Below, piece by piece: positions 35,194 through 47,300 of a DNA stretch of 64,000 nt (position 1 is the first letter of the stretch; the number at the start of each line of letters is the position of its first letter). The notes under the pieces are model-generated. The model was not told the origin of the DNA. It did not search any database and saw only the letters and a program-made list of their open reading frames with translations. The translations under genes and the position numbers were made by a program. Location: assembly GCF_029637705.1 (NCBI RefSeq), contig NZ_CP121252.1, forward strand, positions 868,001 to 932,000, written 5' to 3'. The stretch comes from Citricoccus muralis (lineage in GTDB: Bacteria > Actinomycetota > Actinomycetes > Actinomycetales > Micrococcaceae).

Positions 35194-36062
35194 GAGGTCT
35201 CCGGGTGCTCTGCCAGCACGCCGGCCGGGCGCCCGTGCGCATCGACCACGACGACCGACCCGTCCGCGCCGGTGCGGGTAAACAGCTCGCGCCCGCCGCC
35301 CTGCAGCCCGAGGAACCCGCGCACAAAATCATTGGCCGGGGCGGTGACGAACTCTTCGGCCGTGCCCTGCTGCTCGATCTGGGCGGAGGCCCCCAGCAGC
35401 ACAATGTGGTCGCCGAGCCGCAGCGCTTCGTCCATGTCGTGGGTGACGAAGACGACGGTGGTGCCCAGCCGGGACTGCAGTGACCTGAGCTGGGTTTGGA
35501 GCCCGGACCGAACCAGCGGGTCGACCGCACCGAAGGGCTCGTCCATCAGCAGAATCTCGGGTCGCCCGGCCAGCCCGCGCGCCACGCCCACGCGCTGGGC
35601 CTGCCCGCCGGAGAGCTCACTGGGGTACCGGGAGGCCAGGACCGGATCCAGTTCGACGAGCTCCATCATCTCGGTCACGGTCTCGCGTTGTTCCGCCCGG
35701 GAGACCCCGTTCAGCTGGGGCACCACGGAAATATTCTGCGCCACGGTGCGGTGGGGGAGCAGCCCGGAATTCTGCATCACGTAGCCGATCCGGCGGCGTA
35801 GACGCACCGGGTCGACACCGGCCACGTCGTCGCCGTCCACCACCACCCGGCCGGAGGTGGGTTCCACCATGCGATTCACCATGCGCAGCAGCGTGGTTTT
35901 GCCCGATCCGGAAGACCCGGCCAGCACCGTGATCGCGCCGCGTGGGATGTCCAAGCTGACGTCATCCACCGCGGGACGATCAGCCGGAGGGGAATTCTGC
36001 GCAGCCTTCCGGGAGCCGCCCCGGGTGGGATACCGCTTGGAGACGGCGTCGAATGAGATCAT
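35190..36062 (-). CDS. ABC transporter ATPase, betaine/choline type
   Basis: 290 residues. Walker A GSSGSGKTT, signature LSGGQAQRVGVAR, Walker B ILLMDEPFGAVD, H-loop VTHDMDEA, then a short C-terminal region (VVVDAHGRPAGVL) that looks like the end of a CBS-type regulatory domain. ATG 36062 is used because the domain starts MISFDAVSKRYP; ATG 36071 adds three residues. Either start leaves no spacer with purN on the other strand. Confidence 0.9.
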   Translation of the reverse strand: MISFDAVSKRYPTRGGSRKAAQNSPPADRPAVDDVSLDIPRGAITVLAGSSGSGKTTLLRMVNRMVEPTSGRVVVDGDDVAGVDPVRLRRRIGYVMQNSGLLPHRTVAQNISVVPQLNGVSRAEQRETVTEMMELVELDPVLASRYPSELSGGQAQRVGVARGLAGRPEILLMDEPFGAVDPLVRSGLQTQLRSLQSRLGTTVVFVTHDMDEALRLGDHIVLLGASAQIEQQGTAEEFVTAPANDFVRGFLGLQGGGRELFTRTGADGSVVVVDAHGRPAGVLAEHPETS

Positions 36063-36069
36063 AGGGTCC

Positions 36070-36699
36070 ATGCGTATCGTGATTCTGCTCTCGGGTTCAG
36101 GCAGCAATGCCCAAGCGGTGTTCGACGCCGTCTCCTCCGGCGCTCTGCCGATTCAGATCAGCGCCGTCGGGTCGGACACCCCGGACGCCTACGGTCTGGT
36201 GCGCGCCCGCGACGCCGGTCTGGAGACCTTCGTCCTGGACTACGCAGATTACCCGAACCGCACCGCGTGGACGGTAGCCCTGAGCGACGCCGTCGCCGGA
36301 TACGATCCCGATCTGGTACTCAGTTCCGGACTGATGCGGATTGTCGGCCCGGAATTTATTGACCGCTTCGCCGGGACTTTCATCAACACCCATCCCGCCC
36401 TGCTGCCGTCGTTCCCCGGCGCCCACGGGGTGCGCGATGCGCTCGCGGCCGGGGTGAAAATCACCGGGACCACCTTGCACCTCGTCGACGCCGGGGTGGA
36501 CACCGGGCGCATTCTGGACCAGCGTGCCGTGCGGATTCACCCGGGCGAAGACGAAGCCGCCCTGCACGAGCGGATCAAGGTGGAGGAACGTGCCATGGTG
36601 CTCGACGCCCTCACCGCGCTGTACCGGGCGCGCCAGCAGAACCCCGACGTCGTGATCGGTGATCTGGACCTGGCGCCCGGCACGGCTGACATAGACTGA
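36070..36699 (+). CDS. purN: Phosphoribosylglycinamide formyltransferase (PurN)
   Basis: 209 residues; transfers formyl from 10-formyl-THF to GAR in purine synthesis. N-terminal [17 protein letters not shown], catalytic His in [12 protein letters not shown], and Asp in [10 protein letters not shown] fit PurN. Its ATG lies only eight bases from the ATG of the divergent ABC ATPase, so its promoter and leader must lie inside that gene. purH follows after 61 bp. Confidence 0.95.
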   Translation: MRIVILLSGSGSNAQAVFDAVSSGALPIQISAVGSDTPDAYGLVRARDAGLETFVLDYADYPNRTAWTVALSDAVAGYDPDLVLSSGLMRIVGPEFIDRFAGTFINTHPALLPSFPGAHGVRDALAAGVKITGTTLHLVDAGVDTGRILDQRAVRIHPGEDEAALHERIKVEERAMVLDALTALYRARQQNPDVVIGDLDLAPGTADID

Positions 36700-36760
36700 A
36701 TCACGCACCCGCGGACCCGACGGCCCGTACGCACCCGTTCACCCCACAGGAGAGTCTTTC

Positions 36761-38461
<1,701 letters not shown>

Positions 38462-38462
38462 A

Positions 38463-39848
38463 ATGCACCCCGTCACCCCGCACACCGGCTCGATTCCGAC
38501 CCTGCGCGCCCAGGAACTCGGGGTGCGTGAGGCGTTACGCAAGAGCGACTGGCCACGCGCGGGAACGCTACTGCGCGAGCTCACCGCCACCCAGGTGGAG
38601 CGGCTGCTGGACCGCAGCGACCCGAAGGACGTTCCGGTGGTCTTCCGACTGCTGGACAAGGACGTCGCCGTCGACGTGTTCGCCGCGATCGAGCCGCGCC
38701 AACAGCGCGACCTCATCGAGGGACTACAGGATGACGACGTTCAGGAGCTGTTCGGTCAGCTCCAGGCGTCCGGCCAGGCCCGTCTGCTCGATGAGATGCC
38801 CGCCGAGGTGGCTCAACAGCTGCTCGCTAGTCTGCCGGGCAGCCAGCGGGCCAGCGCGGGCACCGTGCTCGGCTACCCGGCCGGGTCCGTGGGGCGGCGC
38901 ATGCGCCCGGTCCTCATCGAGCTGCGCTCCGAGTGGACCGTCGCCGAAGCACTGGACGCCATCCGGGAGGCCGACATCCCCGAACGACGTCAGCGGTTCA
39001 TTGCCCGGCTGCCGGTGGTCGCCCACGCACATCAGCTGCAGGGCATGATCGAGCTCTCCCGTCTGGTCACCGCGGACCAGGGCGCGACGATCGAGTCATT
39101 GATGGACACCGACGTGTTGGCGGTGCTGGCCACCGAGGACGACGAGACGGCCGCCCGCCTGTGCGCCGAGCACGATCTGCTCGCCCTGCCCGTTACCGAC
39201 GAGACACACCGCATTGTCGGCCTGCTCACCGTGGACCAGGCGTTCGACATTCTGGAAGAGGAGGAATCCGAGGACTCGCAGCGCGCCGGTGGCTCCACTC
39301 CGCTGGCGCAGCCCTATCTCTCGACGCCGGTGAAGCGCCTCTTCCGGGCCAGGATCGTGTGGCTGCTCGTGCTGGCCATCGGCGCGATCCTGACAGTGCA
39401 GGTCCTGGAGGTCTTCGAAGAAACCCTGGAGACCATGGTGGTGCTCTCCCTGTTCGTCCCTCTGCTCATCGGCACCGGCGGCAACACCGGAAATCAAGCC
39501 GCCACCACCGTCACCCGCGCCCTGGCCCTGGGGGATGTGCGACCCCGCGATGTCGTGCGGGTGCTGCGCCGCGAGCTGCTGGTCGGCCTCTCGCTCGGAG
39601 CCACCCTGGGTGCCCTGGGGCTGCTCGTGGCCGGTCTCGTCTACTCCTGGGACTTGGGCGCGGTGATCGGGCTGACGCTACTGAGCGTGTGCACGTTGGC
39701 TGCGTCAGTGGGCTCGCTGATGCCGCTGCTGGCGAAGAAGATCGGTGTGGATCCCGCGGTGTTCTCCAACCCCTTCATCTCCACTGTGGTGGACGCGTTG
39801 GGCTTGATCGTCTATTTCCTGATCGCTCGGCTGATCCTGGGAATCTAA
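38463..39848 (+). CDS. mgtE: Mg2+ transporter MgtE
   Basis: 461 residues: N-terminal superhelical domain (RLLDRSDPKDVPVVFRLLD, DEMPAEVAQQLL), a CBS pair (about 130-265) and five membrane helices including the pore signature TGGNTGNQAATTVTRALA. A Mg2+-gated channel importing magnesium. It begins two bases after the purH stop, so it is coupled to purine genes, whose enzymes use Mg-nucleotides. Confidence 0.93.
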   Translation: MHPVTPHTGSIPTLRAQELGVREALRKSDWPRAGTLLRELTATQVERLLDRSDPKDVPVVFRLLDKDVAVDVFAAIEPRQQRDLIEGLQDDDVQELFGQLQASGQARLLDEMPAEVAQQLLASLPGSQRASAGTVLGYPAGSVGRRMRPVLIELRSEWTVAEALDAIREADIPERRQRFIARLPVVAHAHQLQGMIELSRLVTADQGATIESLMDTDVLAVLATEDDETAARLCAEHDLLALPVTDETHRIVGLLTVDQAFDILEEEESEDSQRAGGSTPLAQPYLSTPVKRLFRARIVWLLVLAIGAILTVQVLEVFEETLETMVVLSLFVPLLIGTGGNTGNQAATTVTRALALGDVRPRDVVRVLRRELLVGLSLGATLGALGLLVAGLVYSWDLGAVIGLTLLSVCTLAASVGSLMPLLAKKIGVDPAVFSNPFISTVVDALGLIVYFLIARLILGI

Positions 39849-39878
39849 CCGTCGCCGCTACCAGACTCGGTCCGTGTG

Positions 39879-40352
39879 TCAGTACCCGCTACTGGCGCCC
39901 GCCACCAGAATGCTGAACAGCACCACGAAAATGATCATGATGATGCTGAGCCCCCACAGTATGGTGACGATCCATCCGATCACCTTGCCCGCGGTGGCCT
40001 GGACACCGTTGCGCTCCGCCTTCCCTGCGAAATAGATGGCCAGCGGGCCCAAAATGATCCCAAAGGCGAAGAGCCCGATGATGCCCAGCACCAGCGACGT
40101 CGTCGCGTTGGACTGCCCCTCCGGCGACACCGGGTACTGACCATACTGGCCCTGCTGACTGTACTGCCCCCGCTGGTGATACGAGTCCGGCCGCCCGGCC
40201 CCATCATTCGGCTGCGCGCCGCCGTCTTGTGAGGAATAGGGTGGCACCGAATCATAGGGGTTCTGCGCGCCCGAGGACCCATACCAGCCGGGCGTGCCCG
40301 AGGAACCGGAATCGGAGCCAGAACCGTAAGGGGGTTGAGGAGGCTGTGTCAT
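39879..40352 (-). CDS. DUF4190-type membrane protein with Pro/Gln/Tyr-rich N-terminus
   Basis: 157 residues. The first ~85 are disordered and rich in Pro, Gly, Ser, Gln and Tyr; then a two-helix DUF4190 domain (ATTSLVLGIIGLFAFGIILG, GKVIGWIVTILWGLSII). Such proteins are common and uncharacterised in actinobacteria. ATG 40352 is chosen since it opens the typical MTQPPQPP tail. Confidence 0.75.
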   Translation of the reverse strand: MTQPPQPPYGSGSDSGSSGTPGWYGSSGAQNPYDSVPPYSSQDGGAQPNDGAGRPDSYHQRGQYSQQGQYGQYPVSPEGQSNATTSLVLGIIGLFAFGIILGPLAIYFAGKAERNGVQATAGKVIGWIVTILWGLSIIMIIFVVLFSILVAGASSGY

Positions 40353-40581
40353 ACCGATGAGCATATCGACGACGGCGCAATTCGAGAACCCAGCACACGC
40401 ATCACCTCGCCCACCGCCCCGCACGCTCGCCGTTCACCGGTCGAACCGACTCCGCTCACCGCAGGATCTGTGACGATCCCACGACGCAGATCGCGTGGAT
40501 CGCCGCGCTCAGGTAAATTTGATGGCGACTGTGACCCCGCCGTGCTGCACGGATCCCCAGTGAATAGAGGAGAACCGATCT

Positions 40582-42798
40582 ATGTCGAAAATCATCTACA
40601 CCCACACCGACGAAGCACCGATGCTGGCCACAGCGTCGCTGCTTCCGGTGGTGCGGGCCTTCGCCGCCACCGCGGACATCGAGCTGGAGACCGCTGACAT
40701 CTCCCTGGCCGGCCGCGTTCTGGCAGCGTTCAAGGATCTCCTCCCGGAAGATCAGCGCGTCATCGATGCCCTGGGCGAGCTGGGCGAGCTCGTGAAAGAA
40801 CCGGAAGCCAACGTCATCAAGCTTCCCAATATCTCCGCCTCCGTGCCGCAGCTGCTGGCCACCGTCAAGGAACTCCAGGCCGCAGGCTATGAGCTGCCCG
40901 CCTACCCGGAAGAGCCGAAGACCGACGCCGAGAAGGACATCCGCGCTCGCTACGACTCCGTGAAGGGGTCCGCTGTGAACCCGGTGCTGCGCGAGGGCAA
41001 CTCGGACCGCCGCGCCCCGCAGTCGGTGAAGAACTTCGCCCGCAAGTTCCCGCACTCCATGGGCGCCTGGTCGGCCGACTCGAAGACCAATGTGGCCACC
41101 ATGTCTGACCGCGATTTCTTCTCCAACGAAAAGTCAGTCATTATTCCTGACGATGACGTCCTGACGATCCGTCACACCGACGCCTCCGGCACCACCACTG
41201 TGTTGAAGGACGGGCTGAAGGTCCTCCGCCACGAGATCATCGACGGCACCTTCATGTCCGCCGCTGCCCTGGACGCTTTCCTCGCCGAGCAGGTGCAGCG
41301 CGCCAAGCAAGAGGGCGTGCTGTTCTCCGCTCACCTGAAGGCCACCATGATGAAGGTCTCCGACCCGGTGATCTTCGGCCACGTCGTGAAGGCTTACTTC
41401 CCCGGCCTCTTCGAGAAGTACGGCGAGCAGCTGGCCGCTGCTGGCTTGTCCGCTAACAACGGCCTGGCTGCGATCGAGGGCGGTCTCGACCAGCTCGACG
41501 CCGAGGTCGCCAAGGGCGTGCGCGCCGAGATCGCGAAGGCCTACGCCGAGGGTCCCGCCCTGGCCCAGGTGAACTCCCACAAGGGCATCACCAACCTGCA
41601 CGTTCCCTCCGACGTCATCGTCGACGCCTCCATGCCCGCCATGATCCGCAGCGGCGGCAAGATGTGGAACAAGGACGACGCCGAGCAGGACACCCTGGCC
41701 GTGCTCCCGGACTCCTCCTACGCCGGTGTGTACCAGGTCGTCATCGACGACTGCCGCGTCAACGGCGCCTACGACCCGACCACCATGGGCACCGTCCCGA
41801 ACGTGGGCCTGATGGCGAAGAAAGCCGAAGAGTACGGTTCGCACGACAAGACCTTCATCATTGAGTCGGACGGCACCGTCGAGGTCGTCAACTCCGCCGG
41901 TGAGGTGCTGTTCAGCCACGACGTCGAAGCCGGCGACATCTGGCGCGCCTGCCAGACTAAGGACGTTCCGGTCCGCGACTGGGTCAAGCTCGCCGTCAAC
42001 CGAGCCCGCGCCACCGGCACCCCCACCGTGTTCTGGCTCGACGAGAACCGCGCCCACGACGCCAACCTGATCTCCAAAGTCAACGAATATCTCGAGGACC
42101 TGGATACCGACGGGCTGGACCTGCGCATCATGGCGCCGAAGGAAGCCACCCAGTTCTCGGTGGATCGTATCCGCCGCGGCGAGGACACCATCTCGGTGAC
42201 CGGCAACGTGTTGCGCGACTACCTCACCGACCTGTTCCCGATCCTGGAGCTGGGCACCTCGGCGAAGATGCTCTCCATCGTTCCGCTGATCAACGGCGGT
42301 GGCCTCTTCGAGACCGGCGCCGGCGGCTCCGCTCCGAAGCACGTGCAGCAGTTCTTGGAGGAGAACCACCTGCGCTGGGATTCCCTCGGCGAGTTCCTGG
42401 CCCTGGCCGTGTCCTTCGAGCACGAGGCTGCTTCGAACGGCAACCAGCGCGCTCAGGTGTTGGCCGACACCCTGGATCGTGCCACCGGCAAGGTGCTCGA
42501 GGAGGGTCGTTCCCCCTCGCGCAAGGTCGGCGAGATCGACAACCGCGGCTCGCACTTCTATCTGGGCCTGTACTGGGCCGAGGAACTGGCAGCACAGTCC
42601 GACGACGCCGAGCTGGCAGAGCGGATCAAGCCTGTTGCCGAGCAGCTGCGTGCCAACGAGCAGCAGATCGTCGAGGAGCTGAGCGCCGTTCAGGGTGCGC
42701 CCGTCGACATCGCCGGGTACTACTACCCGAAGCAGGAGCTTGTCTCCGCAGCAATGCGCCCCTCGGCCACGCTGAACGCCATCATTGACGCGCTCTGA
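40582..42798 (+). CDS. icd: Monomeric NADP-dependent isocitrate dehydrogenase
   Basis: 738 residues, the size of the monomeric IDH class used by actinobacteria. Typical blocks are the start [52 protein letters not shown] and the NADP-binding region KRxx-like [13 protein letters not shown]. It oxidises isocitrate to 2-oxoglutarate, the substrate of gdhA. A strong hairpin follows at 42841. Confidence 0.95.
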   Translation: MSKIIYTHTDEAPMLATASLLPVVRAFAATADIELETADISLAGRVLAAFKDLLPEDQRVIDALGELGELVKEPEANVIKLPNISASVPQLLATVKELQAAGYELPAYPEEPKTDAEKDIRARYDSVKGSAVNPVLREGNSDRRAPQSVKNFARKFPHSMGAWSADSKTNVATMSDRDFFSNEKSVIIPDDDVLTIRHTDASGTTTVLKDGLKVLRHEIIDGTFMSAAALDAFLAEQVQRAKQEGVLFSAHLKATMMKVSDPVIFGHVVKAYFPGLFEKYGEQLAAAGLSANNGLAAIEGGLDQLDAEVAKGVRAEIAKAYAEGPALAQVNSHKGITNLHVPSDVIVDASMPAMIRSGGKMWNKDDAEQDTLAVLPDSSYAGVYQVVIDDCRVNGAYDPTTMGTVPNVGLMAKKAEEYGSHDKTFIIESDGTVEVVNSAGEVLFSHDVEAGDIWRACQTKDVPVRDWVKLAVNRARATGTPTVFWLDENRAHDANLISKVNEYLEDLDTDGLDLRIMAPKEATQFSVDRIRRGEDTISVTGNVLRDYLTDLFPILELGTSAKMLSIVPLINGGGLFETGAGGSAPKHVQQFLEENHLRWDSLGEFLALAVSFEHEAASNGNQRAQVLADTLDRATGKVLEEGRSPSRKVGEIDNRGSHFYLGLYWAEELAAQSDDAELAERIKPVAEQLRANEQQIVEELSAVQGAPVDIAGYYYPKQELVSAAMRPSATLNAIIDAL

Positions 42799-42840
42799 GA
42801 CACCGCGCTGACCAATCTGGCCAGCGTCTAGAGCGCAGTA

Positions 42841-42886
42841 AAACGACAGGACGCACTGCCCTTCGGGGTGGTGCGTCCTGTCGTTT
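42841..42886. terminator. Strong bidirectional terminator after icd
   Basis: AAACGACAGGACGCAC (42841-42856) pairs perfectly with GTGCGTCCTGTCGTTT (42871-42886) around GCCCTTCGGGGTG-type loop sequence. The stem ends in T-runs on both strands, so it serves transcripts from either side. Confidence 0.88.
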
Positions 42887-42928
42887 CTGAACCGGAACGA
42901 GCAAATCGCGGCTGAGGAGGCTCTAGGA

Positions 42929-43150
42929 TTAGCCGGTGCAGCCCCAGGCGGTGGAGCCGGGGGTGCAGGGCTCGGCCACGTTGCGGGTCTTGGCCCGCCA
43001 GATATCGGCTTGCTGGGTTTCAGCGTTCACACTCATGGTGCCGGCTACCGGGATCCAGGCGCCGCCTTCGATCTGGTAGTCACCTTCATAGGTGGTAGTC
43101 AGATTCACCGGGAACGTCCCGGTTTCGATGACGGAGACTGTGGCGGACAA
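42929..43150 (-). pseudogene. C-terminal remnant of an exported hypothetical protein
   Basis: 73 codons from ATG 43150 to the stop at 42929 encode a beta-rich tail (TTTYEGDYQIEGGAWIPVAG) ending with two Cys. The ATG is internal-looking and no signal or membrane segment precedes it. The upstream part appears lost where the AT-richer NRPS locus begins, so it may mark the left junction of that insert. Family unknown. Confidence 0.45.
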
Positions 43151-43285
43151 GTCAAGGAAAAGACACCCGGAACAGTGTCACATTCTTATTGAGTCATATC
43201 CTCAGCAGCCAATCATCGACCTAGCTGGACAGCACTATGCCGAACACTACCCATTTGAGAGTCTCTCCGCGGTGGCTTCGTGATG

Positions 43286-43996
43286 CTAGGCTGTCAGATT
43301 GCTGAGTGCAATGCCTACGATGAGCGCGCCCAGAAGTGTCAGCCCGGTACCGCTGACCGTGCCCATATGGCGTTCGAGCCAGGCGTCCAAGCGTCGGAGA
43401 AGTGGATCTATCCGATGTCCCAAGCCCAAGCGGAACACGGTTAAAATCCCGGCCGGAGCCATCATGACTGCACAGTAAATGAAGATCCAGAGAACGATCG
43501 ACTCCGCGGTCATCTCAGCGTCAGTCATTGCAACGATTGCTCCGACGTAGGGGACCATCGTGGCGAACTCAATGCCGAACGCTAGAAGGGCAAGCCGGAC
43601 AAGACCCCGAGAAGAACCAGCTGTCATCGCTTCGTTCCGCCACCGAAATAGCGAGTTGCCGGAACCCTTTTCTACACCCCGAAGGTTGCGGATGAGCAGG
43701 GTGAGTCCGAACGCGATGATAAGCGCGCCGATTGTTGTCTGACCACCGACAAGCAATGCGTCGGGTGCGGACGAAATCCAGGATTGGAATGCGTTAAAGA
43801 GGGATGCTGCTCCGGCCGCCACGGCCAAACCCATAGCAAAGTATGCCAATGTCAGTGTCAGCAGGTAAGAGCCGATGCGTGTTTTGCTGAGACGCCCCGG
43901 AGACAGCAACAACCACAAGGGTATGAGGGATGTGCCGAGACTAGTGCTGTCGATCAGTGCCAGGCCAATGATAAGGAAGGCCAGGGGTGCAGTCAT
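43286..43996 (-). CDS. GAP-family (Sap-like) six-TM membrane protein
   Basis: 236 residues with six hydrophobic segments (LAFLIIGLALIDSTSLG at the start, GTGLTLLGALIVGIALS at the end). It matches the GAP/Sap group related to LysE exporters, members of which help export glycopeptidolipids or sulfolipids in mycobacteria. It is transcribed away from the NRPS gene across a 334-bp regulatory region, so export of the NRPS product is the obvious but untested hypothesis. Confidence 0.75.
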   Translation of the reverse strand: MTAPLAFLIIGLALIDSTSLGTSLIPLWLLLSPGRLSKTRIGSYLLTLTLAYFAMGLAVAAGAASLFNAFQSWISSAPDALLVGGQTTIGALIIAFGLTLLIRNLRGVEKGSGNSLFRWRNEAMTAGSSRGLVRLALLAFGIEFATMVPYVGAIVAMTDAEMTAESIVLWIFIYCAVMMAPAGILTVFRLGLGHRIDPLLRRLDAWLERHMGTVSGTGLTLLGALIVGIALSNLTA

Positions 43997-44330
43997 GCCA
44001 AATGTCCTCGGGTCGTAGTCATGCCGAGGTCGATAATATCACAGCTGACATGCATAGCAGGAATAACAGATATAACTGTGATCTGTGCTGTTTATCATAC
44101 TGTTGAAGCTCATTGGGGTCAATAGTTCTGAGAATGTTTCATCTAATAGTTATGACACATTTACGTGTTATCGCTGGTATCCTATTTACTGACTGACGGT
44201 TAACGTTCTCGGTGTATTCCCTGGGTGAACCAGAATCAACGCACCGGGCGGGGTCAATGCACATGAGTTGACGTTCAGTTGAGAGCCGAGAGTTCAGTTC
44301 CGCTACGAATCAGATGTCTACGGAGATGCT
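43997..44330. promoter_or_regulatory. AT-rich divergent regulatory region between GAP gene and NRPS gene
   Basis: No gene is visible in these 334 bp. They hold two palindromes: ATGACAC-ATTTAC-GTGTTAT at 44152-44171 (6 of 7 arm bases match) and ACAGAT-ATAACTGTG-ATCTGT at 44066-44086 (perfect arms). Both are plausible operators for the MarR/GbsR-like regulator encoded at 48441. CGGAG lies just before the NRPS ATG. Confidence 0.55.
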
Positions 44331-47300
44331 ATGGAACACAAGAAGTTGACCCTGACGGGTGCGCAAGAGGAGTTCTGGTACAGCCAGTTACTGGCCGGTG
44401 GCAGAGACCGGCGGTACGTGAAAGAATTCGTCGACATCTTTGAGGACGTCAATCTAGCGAAAATGGAGGAGGCTCTGCGTCGAGTCGTCCTTCGAACTGA
44501 GTCACTTGGCCTGGTGATCGACATTGCAAACGCTTTGCCCCAGCAACGCCTTCGGCGGACTCGCCCGAATGTACATGCATTGGATTTCTCCGGTTCGTCT
44601 AACCCGGAGGGCGCGCTTGATCAGTGGCTTGTCCCGTGGCATGCTCAACTATCACCGCTAGACTCAGACCATAGTCACGTCTTCGTCGTCGCTCGCCTGC
44701 GGCCCGACCACTATCGCGTTGATTTCGCGGCACATCACTATCACCTCGACGGTTATGCCGGTGCACTTATCGTGCGTGAAGTCATGCTCGCCTACCAGGC
44801 GCCTACCAGTGAATCGCCAGCTGACTCAAACTCCAGCATCGGTGACTTAGAAGGGTTTATTGAGCGAGACCATCAGTATCGTGAGTCAAATCATTTGGCT
44901 AGGGACCGAGAGTACTGGTGGGGTCAAACGGAGCGACTCAGGCGACGCGCAAGCTTGAGCGGTGCCCCGCCGATCCGCGCTACGAGCAATCATATTGTTC
45001 GCTCTAATATGCCCAGCGATTTGCTCAACAGAATCAAGAGCACTGGAAAATCAATTCCTGCAACCTTACTTGCGGCTGCGGCCGTCATGTTGCATCCGCT
45101 AGTGGGTGACGGAGATATACCCGTTGGTCTGGCGCTTGCTGCTCGATTCTCCAGAAAAGATCGTGAGACGCCAGCGACTGCCGCGAACATCCTCCCGGTT
45201 CCGATTCATGTCACTGCTGCTATGACCTTCGAAGAGGTTGTGGTCGCTGCTGAAGTTGGACTGGCTGGAGTGCTAAGGCATCAGCGTTACCGAGCATCGC
45301 GCCTTGGCCGGGATCTACGCCTCGAGTCAGGGGTGACCGAACTAGCAGGTCTTACGGTGAACTATATGGGTTCGTTTGATTCGGGACTCGAAGGAATCAA
45401 AAGTCGGCTCACTGTTGTAAACAACGGCTTGACGGACGACGCCTTCGTCTCTGTGTACCACCCGGAAGGTGACACTACTGAAGCTCTCTGGTACACAAAT
45501 GATCAGATGCACGGCGAGCCAGGAACACGGCGACAGCTGCAACAGTTCATCAGGGCGTTGGTTGCTGTGGTGGATGATCCGCATCAGTTTGTGGGCAATG
45601 TGGATTTGGTCGGTGATGAGTTACGCGGCCAGCTGGAGTCGTTCAATCAGACCGGGATTGCTGAGGTCCCTGTTGTGTTGCCGGATTTGTTTGCTCAGCA
45701 GGTGTCTTTGCATTCACATCGGCCGGCGGTGAGTGGGTCTGATGGTGGGCTGACGTATGAGCAGTTGGATCGGGAATCTAATCGGGTTGCTCGGTATTTG
45801 ATTGATCTTGGTGTTGGGCCAGAATCGATCGTGGCGATTATGTTGCCGCGGGGTGTTGATGCTTTGGTCGCCATTTTGGGTGTGATCAAGGCTGGTGGTG
45901 CGTATCTGCCTGTGGATCCGGAGTATCCTCTGGAACGGATTGATTACATTCTGAATGATGCGTGCCCGAGTTTCGTGGTGGCGAGTTCGTCGAGGGGTTC
46001 TGGTCGTTCCGGCGAGATTCTGGTTGAAGATCGTCCGTGGCGCGATGTTTCTGACAGTGCTGTTGAGCAGCAGGACCGGGTTCGTGCTTTGGGCGTGGAC
46101 GATCCGGCTTATTTGATCTATACATCCGGGTCAACTGGTAAGCCCAAGGGGGTTTTGGTCACTCACCGCGGCCTCGCCGACTTCGTAAACGCTGAATCCG
46201 CGGCGTTCGGCGTTGGTCCTGGTCAGCGGTTCATGCACATGGCATCCACCAGCTTCGATATCTCCGTCGAGGAAATTTTCGTCACCCTCTGTTCCGGCGC
46301 GGAACTGTCAATTGTCGAAGGGGCCAAGTCTTCTGTAGATGCAGATTTGACCACGACCATTCGCAAGGTCAAGCCCACCCACATGTCTCTAACCCCCGCC
46401 CTGTTGGCAACCGTCGATCCTGACGAGGTTCCTGAAGGTTTGGTCGTTGTCGTTGGCGGAGAAGCCTGCACTTCGTCCCTAGTCGACGACTGGTCGAAGA
46501 ATCACTCACTTTTCAACACATATGGTCCGACGGAGAATTCTGTGGTGTCGACATTGACGGGTGCGTTGGTGCCGGGGGAGGATGCGCCGAGTATTGGTCG
46601 GCCGTTCCCGGGAACGTCGATTTATGTGTTGGATGGGAATCTGAATCCGTGTCCGGTCGGGGTGACCGGTGAGCTGTTTATTGCTGGTATCGGGTTGGCG
46701 CGAGGTTATTTCCGTCGGCCGGGTCTGACGGCTGAGCGGTTCATTGCTGATCCGTTTGCTGGTGATGGTGCTCGTATGTACCGTTCGGGCGATCTTGCTC
46801 GTTGGAATGAGCACGGTGAGGTGGTCTTTGAGGGGCGGAATGACGATCAGGTGAAGATCCGTGGTTTCCGTGTGGAGACTGGTGAAGTAGAAGCTGCGTT
46901 GCTTCGGGTGCCGGGGGTGGCTCAGGCGACCGTTATGGTGCGTGAGGATATGCCTGGGCATCGTCAGTTGGTCGGGTATGTGGTTGCTTCGGGTGCTGAT
47001 GTTGAGTCGGCATTGGTTCGTGAGCAGTTGCGGCAGTGGTTGCCGGATTACATGGTTCCTGCTGCGGTCGTTGAGTTGGAGAAGATTCCGTTGACGCATA
47101 ACGGCAAGACTGATTTCCGGCAGTTGCCGCGACCGGAGTTGGATGATGCTCGGCTGATTGTGGAGCCTGAGTCAGAGACTGAGCGGGTTCTGGTGCAGTT
47201 GTACTCGGAGGTCTTGGGATTGGACTCGGTGAGTACTGATGAGTCGTTCTTTGCTTTGGGCGGGGACTCGATTACGGCGATTCAACTGGTCAACCGCATA

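Noticed and set aside
33866-35530. One long leftward frame spanning both permeases
   Set aside because: Only the last 226 codons carry protein-like sequence; the rest is a wrong-frame translation of the upstream permease and ATPase genes, both of which are intact in their own frames.
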